Positions 23,723 through 31,849 of a stretch of DNA of 64,000 bases are shown in pieces. The stretch is taken from the NCBI GenBank assembly GCA_031375105.1, contig JANMHJ010000051.1, positions 1 through 64,000 on the forward strand. Direction: 5' to 3'. The notes beneath the pieces were generated by a model. The model was not told the origin of the DNA. It was given only the letters and a program-made list of their open reading frames with translations, and made no database searches. The position numbers were made by a program, and so were the translations under genes. Positions within the stretch are counted from its first letter, which is position 1, and every line of letters starts with the position of its first letter. This DNA is from JANMDU01 sp031375105. GTDB lineage: Bacteria; Pseudomonadota; Gammaproteobacteria; Burkholderiales; Burkholderiaceae_C.

Positions 23723-23960
23723 GACACTGCGCGATGATCAACTCATCGTCTTCGATACGGTAAACAATGCGGTGCTCGTCGGTGATGCGGCGTGACCAGA
23801 AGCCGCTCAGATCGTTTTTCAGCGCCTCGGGTTTGCCGATACCGTCAAAGGGTTTTCGCTGAATGTCTCGGATGAGTTGGTTGATTTTTTTCAGGATCAT
23901 CCGTTCTTCTTTTTGCCAGTACTGGTAATCCTCCCAGCCAGCGTCTTCAAAGGCGATCAT
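23709..23960 (-). CDS. yoeB: YoeB/Txe-family toxin
   Basis: The protein has 83 residues. The sequence (FEDAGWEDYQYWQKEERMIL, then KKINQLIRDIQRKPFDGIGK, then PEALKNDLSGFWSRRITDEH and RIVYRIEDDELIIAQCRGHY) matches YoeB along its whole length. The catalytic Glu46, Arg65, His83 and Tyr84 of E. coli YoeB have counterparts in PEALK, WSRRI and the C-terminal GHY. It is a ribosome-dependent mRNA interferase. It overlaps the antitoxin gene by four bases and rluC by 14 bases. Confidence 0.93.
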   Translation of the reverse strand: MIAFEDAGWEDYQYWQKEERMILKKINQLIRDIQRKPFDGIGKPEALKNDLSGFWSRRITDEHRIVYRIEDDELIIAQCRGHY

Positions 23961-24211
23961 TGTTCGTCAAGCTCGCGCTTCGTCACATTTCTGCGGTTGC
24001 GGATGTTTTCTACCGATTTAAGCAAGCGCGGCCCGTTTTTGCCGCTGAGCAAAAACATCGTTTCCTTCCAAGATTCAAATTCGCGCAGGCTCATGAGCAC
24101 GGTGGCTTCACCCTTTTGGCGCGTGATCACCGTGAAATCGCTGTCATTGATGACACGATCAAGGTGTTTGGCCAGGTTGTTGCGAGCTTCGGAGTAGGTG
24201 ATGGCTTGCAT
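23957..24211 (-). CDS. yefM: YefM-family antitoxin
   Basis: The protein has about 84 residues from ATG 24211 (MQAITYSEARNNLAKHLDRV), chosen over the upstream 24232 start because YefM proteins begin M-x-x-I-x-Y-S-E-A-R. The DNA-binding part runs to SDFTVITRQKGEATVLMSLR, then EFESWKETMFLLS. The C-terminal NRRNVTKRELDEQ is the toxin-binding tail. The stop overlaps the yoeB start (atga), so the pair is coupled. A TACAAT -10-like box lies on the minus strand at 24231-24236. Confidence 0.92.
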   Translation of the reverse strand: MQAITYSEARNNLAKHLDRVINDSDFTVITRQKGEATVLMSLREFESWKETMFLLSGKNGPRLLKSVENIRNRRNVTKRELDEQ

Positions 24212-24619
24212 AGAAAGTCCTTTACGGTTCATTGTACAAAATATTGATCAATGATGCTTGTCTTGCGATGCGTAGCAACACCGTAAACCCGCCTATAATG
24301 ACACTTACCAATTGACGCGAACAAAGCGCTCTTAAGTGCATGATTTACAAGTATTTAGGACACAACGAAGCGGAGATTGGCGGTTGATGCCACCGGTTTT
24401 TTCGGGGCGCAGGCGGGCAAACCAGAGTTTGCAGCGGCGTTCTAGCTGAATCGGGCGAGCGGATGCGAATGAAACTCTTCACGGAATACTCGCAGGCAGT
24501 GGCTTCGGAAATCTTTCCAAAACACTTCCTGCACACGGACACACTGGATTTTTGAATGTTAATGCTGCTGGTATGGATCACGACTTGGTTGGAGCGCTCA
24601 CGCAGCGCATTTTCCATCC

Positions 24620-24677
24620 AAAAAAGCCTACTAGCCGTTATAAAACCTGCGCAGTTTGCTATTAATTTAATAGTAAC
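24620..24677 (+). repeat. R1 element copy 10 (in the rne leader)
   Basis: It reads aaaaaagcctactagccgtt, then ataaaacctgcgcagtttgc, then tattaatttaatagtaac. This is one of the best matches to the R1 consensus. Confidence 0.85.
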
Positions 24678-24861
24678 CAAATGGCTTACCGAGCCTCGCG
24701 CCCATTCTCCCCAACTGCTTCCAGCGCCTGTGTGCGATGCCTAAGGGCCTGAAATACCGGCTTGGTATTTCTCCCGCAGCTCGCACCCTTTCGGCACCTT
24801 CCTGGTTTCAACGCTGATCCTCAAGGCATCGTTTGACTCGACATGAGTCTGTTGACTAGCT

Positions 24862-24888
24862 GCTGCTCAAAAAAGAGCAGCGAAGGAG
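24862..24888 (+). promoter_or_regulatory. Hairpin and Shine-Dalgarno before rne
   Basis: Arms gctgctc (24862-24868) and gagcagc (24875-24881) pair perfectly around six A residues, followed at once by GAAGGAG (24882-24888) and the ATG at 24895. It is a candidate RNase E or ribosome regulatory site. Confidence 0.65.
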
Positions 24889-24894
24889 AAACGC

Positions 24895-27800
24895 ATGAAA
24901 CGCATGCTGATCAATGCCACGCAAGTGGAAGAAAAACGCTTGGCCATTGTCGATGGCCAAAAACTGCTCGATTACGAGATCGAAATCGAAGGCCGCGAGC
25001 AGCGCAAGGGCAATATTTACAAAGCGGTGGTGACTCGCGTTGAGCCCTCGCTTGAGGCTTGCTTTGTGGATTACGGTGAAGATCGCCACGGCTTTTTGCC
25101 GTTCAAAGAGATTTCTAAGCAGTATTTCAACGGCAATGTGTCGCCCAGCCAGGCGCGTATTCAAGATGTGATCCGCGAAGGCCAAGAGCTTTTCGTGCAG
25201 GTGGAAAAAGAAGAGCGCGGCAACAAAGGCGCAGCGCTGACCACCTTCATCTCGCTGGCCGGCCGCTATGTGGTCTTGATGCCCAACAACCCACGCGGCG
25301 GTGGCGTTTCGCGTCGCATCGAAGGCGATGACCGCGCTGAGCTCAAGGAGAACATGGATCAGCTCCAGTATCCAAACGGTATGAGCATCATCGCCCGCAC
25401 CGCTGGCATTGGCCGCACGGCACCGGAATTGCAGTGGGATTTGAACTACCTTTTGAAGCTCTGGACGGCGATTGACGGCGCTGGCAAAGGCGGCAAAGGC
25501 GCATACCTGATTTACCAAGAATCCAGCCTCGTGATCCGCGCGATTCGCGATTACTTCAGCACCGAAGTGGGCGACATCCTGATCGACACTGACGACATTT
25601 ACGACCAAGCCAAGCAGTTCATGGATCACGTGATGCCTGAGCATTCAGCGCGCGTGAAGCGCTATCGTGATGATGCGCCGCTGTTTTCTCGCTTCCAGAT
25701 CGAGCATCAGATTGAGAGTGCGTACTCACGCACCGTGCAGCTCCCATCGGGCGGCGCGATTGTGATTGACCACACCGAAGCTCTGGTGAGCGTGGACGTG
25801 AACTCGGCGCGCTCCATCCGTGGCGGCGACATTGAAGAGACCGCCACTCGCACCAACCTCGAAGCTGCTGACGAAGTGGCTCGCCAAATGCGCTTGCGCG
25901 ATTTGGGCGGCCTGATTGTGATTGACTTCATCGACATGGAAGAGTCTCGCAACCGCCGCGATGTGGAAAACCGCTTGCGCGATGCGCTTCGCCAAGACCG
26001 CGCTCGCGTGCAGTTTGGCGCGATCTCCAAATTCGGCCTGATGGAAATGAGCCGCCAGCGTTTGCGCCCAGCTCTCTCCGAAGGCGCTTCGATGCCTTGC
26101 CCACGTTGCGGTGGCTCGGGTCATATCCGCGATACGGAAAGCTCGGCGCTGCAAATTCTGCGCATCATCCAAGAAGAATCCATGAAGGAAAGCACGGCGG
26201 CTGTACATGCGCAAGTGCCGGTCGATGTGGCTTCTTTCTTGCTGAACGAAAAGCGCCTAGAGATCCAGAAGATTGAATTGAAGCAGCGCGTGGCTGTGAT
26301 TTTGATTCCGAACAAGCAGTTGGAAACGCCCAACTACAAGCTGGAGCGCTTGAAGCATGACGACCCGCGCTTAGACAATCTCGACGTGAGCTACAAGATG
26401 GCGGAAGAGATTGAAGATGTGACCGCTGTAACGCGTCGCATCAATGAACCTACAAATAAGCAAACGCCGATCATCAAAGGCGTGCTGCCTGATGCACCTG
26501 CTCCGATGCAGGTGGCTAAGGAAGACAAGCCGAAACTGGTCGCTCCTATTTCTGTAGCGCCTGTCGCAGTATCTACAACGGCTGTAGCCCAGAAACCTGC
26601 CGAAAAAGGCTTCTTTGGCTGGATCAAAGCTTTGTTTGGCGCGAGCGATACGCCTGCGCCTGCTGTTGAAGCCAAGAAAGACGGCGCAGGTCAGCGGGAT
26701 CGTGCGCCGGGCGTGGAAGGCAAAGACGGCCGCCCAGGTTCACGCGATGGTGGCCGTGAAGGCGGACGCGATGGCGAGCGCGGTGGCCGTGATGGTCGCC
26801 GTGGTGAGCGTGGTGGCCGGGGACGTGGTGAGCGTGGCGCGGATCGTGGCGGTGAGCGTGGTGGCGAACGCACTGAGCGCGGCGAACCACGCGGTGAGCG
26901 CCCGCCGATCGAAGGTCGCGAGCCGCGAGACGGTGGCCGTGAGGCGGGTCGTGAAAGCGCTCGCGGAGGTGAGCGCCGCGAGCGAGGCGGTCGTGGTGGA
27001 GAGCGCGGTGAACGTGCGCCGCGACAAGACGCTATCGAAAACGGAGCAATGAACGTAGATTCTGCAACGGCAAACAACCCGAATGCTTCACAAAACGAGG
27101 TGCGTGAGCCGCGTGAAAGTCGCGAAGGCCGCGAAGGGGGTCGTCGCGAACGCGGTGGGCGTGGGCGCGGGGATCGTCCAGATCGCCCAGATCTTCGCAT
27201 TGACAACCCAGAAGGCATGAATACCGGCGTGGCATTGGCAGCGGGTGGCGTGGTGGCTGCCGGTGCTGCTGTTGCGATGCATGCCCAAGCTGCTCCTGCG
27301 GACGGCATACAAGCGGACGACCGAAGCGCGGGCCATGAACCCCAGCGTAGCGAAAGCGGTGACACAGATCGCCGCGAAGGCAGTAATACAGATCGCCGCG
27401 AAGGCGGCGAGCGCCCGGAGGGTGAACGTCGCGAGCGCCGTTCGCGTGACCGCTATGGCCGTGACCGCCGTGAACGCGGTGTTGAGCGCGCTGAGCCAAG
27501 CCCGCAAGGCACAGCGCAAGGCGAGTTTTTTGAGCAAAATCAGCCTTTACCCGTTATGGAATCTGCCCGGGGTGCTACTGAATTTGTAGCAAATGAGGCT
27601 TTGGCCTATACGCCTAAGTTTGCGCCTGAATTTGCATCTGCCCCTGCCCCTGCCGCAGCGCCCGCTCCAGCACCTGCCGCCGCCTACCGACAAGCCGCAG
27701 CGCCCGCCGCTGAGGCGAGCGTGGCAAGCATGCCCAAAGTTGGCAGTTTTGCATTGCCTGTGGCTGACATGGATGCCGTGGCCTCGGGCGCTGGCTTGCA

Positions 27801-27996
27801 ATGGGTCAACTCCAACGCCGAGCGCATCGCTGCTGTCCAAGCGCAAATCGCCGCTGAGCCCACGCCGATTCACATTCCCCGCGAGCGTCCGCCCGCTGTT
27901 GTGATTGATGCTGGCCCGCTCGTCTTGGTGGAAACCAAACGCGATCTGCGCAATATGACTTTGCCGTTTGAGCAAGCGGCGCAGCAACAACAGTAA
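24895..27996 (+). CDS. rne: Ribonuclease E
   Basis: The protein has 1033 residues. The catalytic half (1-~510) has the S1 domain (GNIYKAVVTRVEPSLEACFV then DYGEDRHGFLPFKEIS), the 5' sensor/RNase H regions, the DNase I-like core with the metal aspartates in ALVSVDVNSARSIRGG and LIVIDFIDMEESRNRR, and the zinc link CPRCGG at about 403. The C-terminal half is a disordered scaffold. A strongly biased R/G/E tract (about residues 600-720, built of GERGG, GRDGR and RREGGR units) binds RNA in relatives. An alanine/proline tract follows, and an R1 repeat encodes EQNQPLPVMESARGATEFVA at about 880-899. The end (RDLRNMTLPFEQAAQ) is a likely protein-docking motif. It acts in mRNA decay and rRNA processing at the inner membrane. 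Confidence 0.95.
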   Translation: MKRMLINATQVEEKRLAIVDGQKLLDYEIEIEGREQRKGNIYKAVVTRVEPSLEACFVDYGEDRHGFLPFKEISKQYFNGNVSPSQARIQDVIREGQELFVQVEKEERGNKGAALTTFISLAGRYVVLMPNNPRGGGVSRRIEGDDRAELKENMDQLQYPNGMSIIARTAGIGRTAPELQWDLNYLLKLWTAIDGAGKGGKGAYLIYQESSLVIRAIRDYFSTEVGDILIDTDDIYDQAKQFMDHVMPEHSARVKRYRDDAPLFSRFQIEHQIESAYSRTVQLPSGGAIVIDHTEALVSVDVNSARSIRGGDIEETATRTNLEAADEVARQMRLRDLGGLIVIDFIDMEESRNRRDVENRLRDALRQDRARVQFGAISKFGLMEMSRQRLRPALSEGASMPCPRCGGSGHIRDTESSALQILRIIQEESMKESTAAVHAQVPVDVASFLLNEKRLEIQKIELKQRVAVILIPNKQLETPNYKLERLKHDDPRLDNLDVSYKMAEEIEDVTAVTRRINEPTNKQTPIIKGVLPDAPAPMQVAKEDKPKLVAPISVAPVAVSTTAVAQKPAEKGFFGWIKALFGASDTPAPAVEAKKDGAGQRDRAPGVEGKDGRPGSRDGGREGGRDGERGGRDGRRGERGGRGRGERGADRGGERGGERTERGEPRGERPPIEGREPRDGGREAGRESARGGERRERGGRGGERGERAPRQDAIENGAMNVDSATANNPNASQNEVREPRESREGREGGRRERGGRGRGDRPDRPDLRIDNPEGMNTGVALAAGGVVAAGAAVAMHAQAAPADGIQADDRSAGHEPQRSESGDTDRREGSNTDRREGGERPEGERRERRSRDRYGRDRRERGVERAEPSPQGTAQGEFFEQNQPLPVMESARGATEFVANEALAYTPKFAPEFASAPAPAAAPAPAPAAAYRQAAAPAAEASVASMPKVGSFALPVADMDAVASGAGLQWVNSNAERIAAVQAQIAAEPTPIHIPRERPPAVVIDAGPLVLVETKRDLRNMTLPFEQAAQQQQ
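27532..27594 (+). repeat. R1 element copy 11 (inside the rne scaffold region)
   Basis: It reads gagcaaaatcagcctttacc, then cgttatggaatctgcccggg, then gtgctactgaatttgtagca, matching R1 and copy 21 closely. It is read in the common sense frame. Confidence 0.85.
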
Positions 27997-28013
27997 ATGT
28001 ATTGCTGGTTCTC

Positions 28014-28048
28014 AAAAAAGCGATCTTCGGGTCGCTTTTTTCTTTTTT
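28014..28048 (+). terminator. Rho-independent terminator of rne
   Basis: The stem agcgatc / ggtcgct has a ttcg tetraloop and is flanked by A and T runs, 18 bases after the stop codon. Confidence 0.9.
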
Positions 28049-28076
28049 GGTGCTGCTTACCTTTGCTTGAGCGGGT

Positions 28077-28200
28077 AGATCGCACTACCTGCGCGTTTTG
28101 CTCCGTGTCCTCCGGCGGCGTTGAGTTGTATTTCTCTCGGGTAAGCTGATTTACGCCGCCTCCCCCTTTACCTCCGCAAAACGCACAGGCAGCGCGATCT
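28077..28200 (-). ncRNA. R2 element copy 1: candidate structured RNA
   Basis: The terminal arms, 28077-28101 and 28176-28200 (25 bases each), pair at 22 positions. The other three become G-U pairs only in a minus-strand transcript. An inner stem ggcggcg (28114-28120) / cgccgcc (28154-28160) is perfect. On the minus strand the core reads GGAGGTAAAGGGGGAGGCGG ... GGAGGACACGGA, parallel to the other R2 copies. No open reading frame is involved. It lies in the gap between the converging rne and pyk genes. Confidence 0.6.
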
Positions 28201-28278
28201 GGTGAGCGAAATAGTACGCCACGAGAACGACATCTCGTTTCAGCCGCGTTTTCTGAAAATTGCCACGTCAATTCGCAG

Positions 28279-28403
28279 CCATCGGCGCGGCGCATCTACC
28301 GCAGTGAGGTCAAGGAGGAGGCGGAGTAAATTTGAAACCGGAGAAAAATAACTTTTATCGCCGCTGGGGGACACGAACGGAGGTAGGTGCGCCGTGACGA
28401 TGG
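28279..28403 (+). ncRNA. R2 element copy 2: candidate structured RNA
   Basis: Outer arms ccatcg / cgatgg (28279-28284, 28398-28403) and inner arms cggcgcatctacc (28288-28300) / ggtaggtgcgccg (28382-28394) form a stem with one U-G pair on the plus strand. The core is GAGGTCAAGGAGGAGGCGG near 28307 and TGGGGGACACGA near 28365-28376. The stem sequence is unrelated to that of copy 1, while the core is shared. It is divergent from copy 1, with 78 bases between. Confidence 0.6.
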
Positions 28404-28440
28404 TGGGTTCAGAGAAAACCGCCGAGCGCAACTCTAAGCT

Positions 28441-29886
28441 TTAACTCGCGCTACAAATCTTCAGCATATTCGTGCCGCCTGGTGCGCCCATCGGCTCGCC
28501 GCAGGTGATGGCATAGATATCGCCTGATTTCACGATGCCGCGCTCTTTCAAGTGTGCCTCTGCTGCTGCCAAAGCGCTGTCTTTGTCGCTAGAAATTTCC
28601 ATAAAGAGCGGGCGCACATTGCGATACAGCGCCATTTTGCGCTGCGTGCTGATTTTGGGTGTGAGCGCGTAAATCGGCACATGGATGCGGTGGCGGCTCA
28701 TCCACAAAGGCGTGGAGCCGCTGTCGGTCATGGCCACGATGGCTTTCGCGCCCAAATGGTGCGCTGTGAAGAGTGCGCCCATGGCAATCGATTGATCAAT
28801 GCGGTCAAAGGTCATGCCGGTGAAATTGGCATCGAGTGTCACATCTTCGGCCTCTTCAGCGGCCTCACACACGCGGCTCATTTCTTGAATGGTCTCTAGT
28901 GGGAATTTGCCCGAAGCTGTCTCGGCGGACAACATCACCGCATCAGTGCCATCCAGCACGGCGTTGGCCACATCGCTCACCTCGGCGCGGGTGGGCACGG
29001 GGTTGGTGATCATGCTTTCCATCATTTGCGTGGCTGTGATCACGACTTTATCCATCGCGCGAGCCATTTTGATCATGCGTTTTTGCAAGGCGGGCACAGC
29101 AGCATGGCCCACTTCTACCGCCAAATCCCCCCGCGCCACCATGATGCCGTCGGAGGCGCGCAAAATTTCTTCTAATTTAGGAATCGCCTCGGCTCGCTCG
29201 ATTTTTGCAATCAAACCGGGCTTGTGTTTGTATTCAGCACCAGCCACATTACACAGTTGACGCGCCATTTCCATGTCGGTGGCATTTTTCGGGAAGCTCA
29301 CGGCCACGTAATCGGCTTGGAAGCTCATCGCGGTTTTGATGTCTTCCATGTCTTTGGCAGTCAGTGCGGGCGCAGTCAGCCCGCCGCCTTGCTTGTTAAT
29401 GCCTTTGTTGTTGGACAGTTCACCGCCCAAACGCACCACGGTATGCACCGCCTCGCCTTTGATCGCCGTCACATCCAGCATGATCAGGCCATCGTTGAGC
29501 AAGAGCACATCGCCCTTTTTCACTTCGCGCGGCAGCTCTTTGTAATCCAGACCGACGGCGTCGACATTACCCAGCTCTTTGCGATCGCCGTCGAGCACGA
29601 ATGAAGCACCGTTCTCCAGCCAGACTTTGCCTTCTGCGAATTTACCCACGCGAATTTTCGGGCCTTGCAGATCGGCCATGATGGCCACGACACGCCCTGC
29701 GCGGCGCGAAGCCTCGCGCACCATCAAAGCGCGGTCGATATGGTCTTGCGCTGTGCCATGGCTGAAATTCAACCGCACCACGCTGACCTTGGCGCGAATC
29801 ATGGCCTCCAGCATCTCCACGGTGGAAGAGGCGGGGCCAATGGTGGCGACTATTTTTGTAGCGTGGCGGGGAATGCGTTCTTGCAT
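28441..29886 (-). CDS. pyk: Pyruvate kinase
   Basis: The protein has about 481 residues from ATG 29886 (MQERIPRHATKIVATIGPAS). The active-site strand VVRLNFSHGTAQDHIDRA, GPKIRVGKFAEG, the signature GLIAKIERAEAI with the catalytic lysine, and VARGDLAVEVG then MIKMARAMDKVVITATQMME are all present. The C-terminal domain (GAKAIVAMTDSGSTPLWMSR) is complete. It converts phosphoenolpyruvate and ADP to pyruvate and ATP. Residues K-L-N or R-L-N in the substrate region distinguish regulation types and R-L-N is seen here. It is monocistronic, behind the dolP terminator. Confidence 0.95.
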   Translation of the reverse strand: MQERIPRHATKIVATIGPASSTVEMLEAMIRAKVSVVRLNFSHGTAQDHIDRALMVREASRRAGRVVAIMADLQGPKIRVGKFAEGKVWLENGASFVLDGDRKELGNVDAVGLDYKELPREVKKGDVLLLNDGLIMLDVTAIKGEAVHTVVRLGGELSNNKGINKQGGGLTAPALTAKDMEDIKTAMSFQADYVAVSFPKNATDMEMARQLCNVAGAEYKHKPGLIAKIERAEAIPKLEEILRASDGIMVARGDLAVEVGHAAVPALQKRMIKMARAMDKVVITATQMMESMITNPVPTRAEVSDVANAVLDGTDAVMLSAETASGKFPLETIQEMSRVCEAAEEAEDVTLDANFTGMTFDRIDQSIAMGALFTAHHLGAKAIVAMTDSGSTPLWMSRHRIHVPIYALTPKISTQRKMALYRNVRPLFMEISSDKDSALAAAEAHLKERGIVKSGDIYAITCGEPMGAPGGTNMLKICSAS

Positions 29887-29986
29887 GGAAACTCCAGTTG
29901 TGCAGTGCGATTGAGGGCGGCGGCTTAGTAACCGCAAAGTAATCGAAAGACATTGTGCCTGTAATCGAGTTACATGTCAGGTACGA

Positions 29987-30020
29987 AAAAAGCAAATGCC
30001 CCGGCGAGCGGGGCATTTTG
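29987..30020 (-). terminator. Rho-independent terminator of the dolP-like gene
   Basis: The arms aaatgccccg (29993-30002) and cggggcattt (30008-30017) form a 10-bp stem with a five-base loop. On the minus strand it is followed by a T run before the pyk promoter region. Confidence 0.85.
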
Positions 30021-30035
30021 CGGCGCCAAGCGCTA

Positions 30036-30701
30036 TCAGTTGGTGGGGCTGGTAGGCCCCGTGCCCGGCTTGGGTGGCTGTGGCAGCAGGCGCAGCAGCT
30101 CTTCTTCGCTGATGATTTCTAACACGCGCACCACCCGCAATACACCAGTTGTGTTGCGGGTGATCTCGGTGGCGCGGCCAGCTTCGCGCTGTGTGACGCG
30201 GCCCAGCAAGTAGGTGGTGCCGCGCTCAGTGACGACCTTGAAGGCGTTGGCATACAAATCTTTGGCATCCACAAACCCAGCTTTCACCCGCCCTGTAGTG
30301 AGCGAATCGGCTGAGCGCGAGGTGAGTGAGGTATTGCCCAGCACGGCCAGCTCATTAACGATGCTGCGCACATTTTCGACGCGGCTAGCGATCTCTTGCG
30401 CACGCTGCTTGTCAGCCTCGCTGGGCACTTCGCCAGTGAGCAAGACTTGGCGGTTATAGCTTGTGACGTTGATGTGAACGCGCTCTAAGAAGGCTTCGCG
30501 CAAACGATTGGCCGCACGCAGCTCAATGCCCTCGTCTTCCAACTGCGCACCCGAGGTGCGGCGATCTGTGGCCAGCAGCGTGCCGCCGAGCATGGCACCG
30601 CCCACGATCAAGGGCGCACAGCCACTCAAGATTTGGGAGCCCATCAGGGCACTGGCCTTTATAAATAGGGCGCGGCGCGCTACTAAATTCATAGTGTTCA
30701 T
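30036..30701 (-). CDS. dolP: BON-domain outer-membrane lipoprotein, DolP/YraP-like
   Basis: The protein has 221 residues. A lipoprotein signal ends in the lipobox LSGC (Cys about residue 28). Two BON domains follow, residues about 60-125 (LRAANRLREAFLERVHINVT then YNRQVLLTGEVPSEADKQRA) and about 135-205 (ANAFKVVTERGTTYLLGRVT then RVVRVLEIISEEELL). The proline-rich tail PQPPKPGTGPTSPTN is unstructured. DolP supports outer-membrane integrity and the Bam machinery in E. coli. The start overlaps the gmhA/diaA stop by four bases. An R1 repeat covers the start codon and the first part of the signal peptide (MNTMNLVARRALFIKASALM). Confidence 0.88.
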   Translation of the reverse strand: MNTMNLVARRALFIKASALMGSQILSGCAPLIVGGAMLGGTLLATDRRTSGAQLEDEGIELRAANRLREAFLERVHINVTSYNRQVLLTGEVPSEADKQRAQEIASRVENVRSIVNELAVLGNTSLTSRSADSLTTGRVKAGFVDAKDLYANAFKVVTERGTTYLLGRVTQREAGRATEITRNTTGVLRVVRVLEIISEEELLRLLPQPPKPGTGPTSPTN

Positions 30702-30702
30702 A
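30650..30702 (+). repeat. R1 element copy 12 (antisense, includes the dolP start codon)
   Basis: The plus strand reads cactggcctttataaatagg, then cgcgctactaaattcatagt. The minus-strand translation is NLVARRALFIKASA, so the repeat writes the N-terminus of a lipoprotein signal peptide. Confidence 0.75.
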
Positions 30703-31306
30703 GATTCTCCTGATCACCTAACAACATGGCATCGACCCCGTCGCACAGACAGTGCAGCGTGAGCAAATGGACTTCTTGAATACGCGCCGTGCGCTCATGG
30801 GGCACGCAGATATGGACATCAGTCTCTTGCAGCATGGCGGCGATTTTGCCGCCACCTTTACCGTCTTTGCTGCCAGTCAACGCAATCACGATCATCTCGC
30901 GCAGATGCGCGGCTTCAACCGCTGCAATCACGTTGGCTGAATTGCCACTGGTAGAAATCGCCACCAACACATCGCCGCCCGTGCCCAAAGCGCGCACTTG
31001 TCTTGCGAAGATTTGGCTGAAGTCGTAATCGTTGGCAATCGCGGTAAGGATGGAGCTGTCGGTGGTCAGTGCAATCGCGGCCAGCTCGGGGCGCTCGCGC
31101 TCGTAGCGGCCCACAAACTCTGCTGCGAAATGCTGCGCATCGGCGGCTGAGCCGCCATTGCCGCAGACCAGCACTTTGCCGCCGTTCGTCACGCAAGCCA
31201 GCAGCGCTTCCGTGGCTTGCGCAATCGGTTTGGAGAGCAGCTGCGCGGCCTGGTATTTCAGATCGGCGCTGTCGATGAAGTTTTTTTCAATGCGTTGTTC
31301 GAGCAT
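30698..31306 (-). CDS. SIS-domain phosphoheptose isomerase / DiaA-like protein
   Basis: The protein has about 202 residues from ATG 31306 (MLEQRIEKNFIDSADLKYQA). The SIS fold shows as GGKVLVCGNGGSAADAQHFA at about residues 43-62 and VLVAISTSGNSANVIAAVEA near 110-130. The Glu/His residues used by GmhA isomerases have plausible counterparts in AEFVGRYERERPELAAIAL and HLLTLHCLCDGVD. The family holds both GmhA (sedoheptulose 7-phosphate isomerase, LPS core) and DiaA (DnaA-binding initiator protein). The location between yraN and dolP is the diaA position of E. coli, while the residue pattern leaves either role open. Confidence 0.85.
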   Translation of the reverse strand: MLEQRIEKNFIDSADLKYQAAQLLSKPIAQATEALLACVTNGGKVLVCGNGGSAADAQHFAAEFVGRYERERPELAAIALTTDSSILTAIANDYDFSQIFARQVRALGTGGDVLVAISTSGNSANVIAAVEAAHLREMIVIALTGSKDGKGGGKIAAMLQETDVHICVPHERTARIQEVHLLTLHCLCDGVDAMLLGDQENL

Positions 31307-31329
31307 GGTAGGTTTGGATGAGTCTAGCA

Positions 31330-31376
31330 ATGATACTAAATTGATAGCAAAGTTCGCAGGAAATATAACGGGAAGC
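31330..31376 (-). repeat. R1 element copy 13 (intergenic)
   Basis: The minus strand reads ttcccgttatatttcctgcg, then aactttgctatcaatttagt, between the yraN-like and gmhA/diaA-like genes. Confidence 0.75.
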
Positions 31377-31400
31377 ACCCGATTTGATCAACTATTTGCA

Positions 31401-31814
31401 TCAGGATGCATCAAAAGCTGCCTGCAGCCATTCGATCTGCATGTCTTGCCCATCACCTTGCAGGCTGACCACGTCAAAGCGGCAAGGCGGCAGGCGCGGC
31501 AAACGGCTGATGTAAAGCTGCGCTGCGAAGATGATGCGCCGCCGTTTGGTGGCGCTGATGCTGGCCGCTGCACCGCCAAAGCCGGCGCTTTTGCGATGCC
31601 GCACTTCCACGAAAACCAGCGTGCCATCGGGCGAGCGCATGATCAAATCGACCTCGCCACCGCCGCGCCCTGGTGTTTTGAAATTGCGTGCCACCAGCAG
31701 CAAACCGCGCTCTGCCAGGTATTCCAAAGCGCGCTCTTCGCCGCTGTCGCCCACGGCTTTCGTCGTGGGTCGCTTCAGCGGAGGTTTTACCGCTATGCTC
31801 TTGAACACATTCAT
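31401..31814 (-). CDS. yraN: YraN/UPF0102-family protein, nuclease-fold
   Basis: The protein has about 137 residues from ATG 31814 (MNVFKSIAVKPPLKRPTTKA). The upstream open frame is not coding. The core GDSGEERALEYLAERGLLLV then ARNFKTPGRGGGEVDLIMRS and LVFVEVRHRKSAGFG shows the UPF0102 motif G-E-I/V-D-L-I ... F-V-E-V-[KR], a restriction-endonuclease-like Asp/Glu-x-Lys/Arg centre. The biochemical role is not established. The gene order yraN-diaA-dolP on one strand and rsmI on the other matches the conserved cluster. Confidence 0.9.
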   Translation of the reverse strand: MNVFKSIAVKPPLKRPTTKAVGDSGEERALEYLAERGLLLVARNFKTPGRGGGEVDLIMRSPDGTLVFVEVRHRKSAGFGGAAASISATKRRRIIFAAQLYISRLPRLPPCRFDVVSLQGDGQDMQIEWLQAAFDAS

Positions 31815-31849
31815 ACAAGCATTGTGCCTTTGAAAACCGCGCTCCTCCG

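Larger units (their letters stand above)
24233..24894 (+). promoter_or_regulatory. Long intergenic region and 5' leader of rne
   Basis: The region is 662 bases without a supported gene. It holds a good -10 (TATAAT, 24294-24299) with no clear -35, an R1 repeat at 24620-24677, and a hairpin directly before the ribosome binding site. If the -10 is used, the rne leader is about 590 bases. Long leaders that let RNase E control its own mRNA are known in E. coli, and the length here is compatible with that. Confidence 0.6.

Noticed and set aside
26615..27600. Long open frames on both strands across the rne 3' half
   Set aside because: They are caused by the G/C-rich, biased codons of the RNase E scaffold; none has a ribosome binding site or family match.
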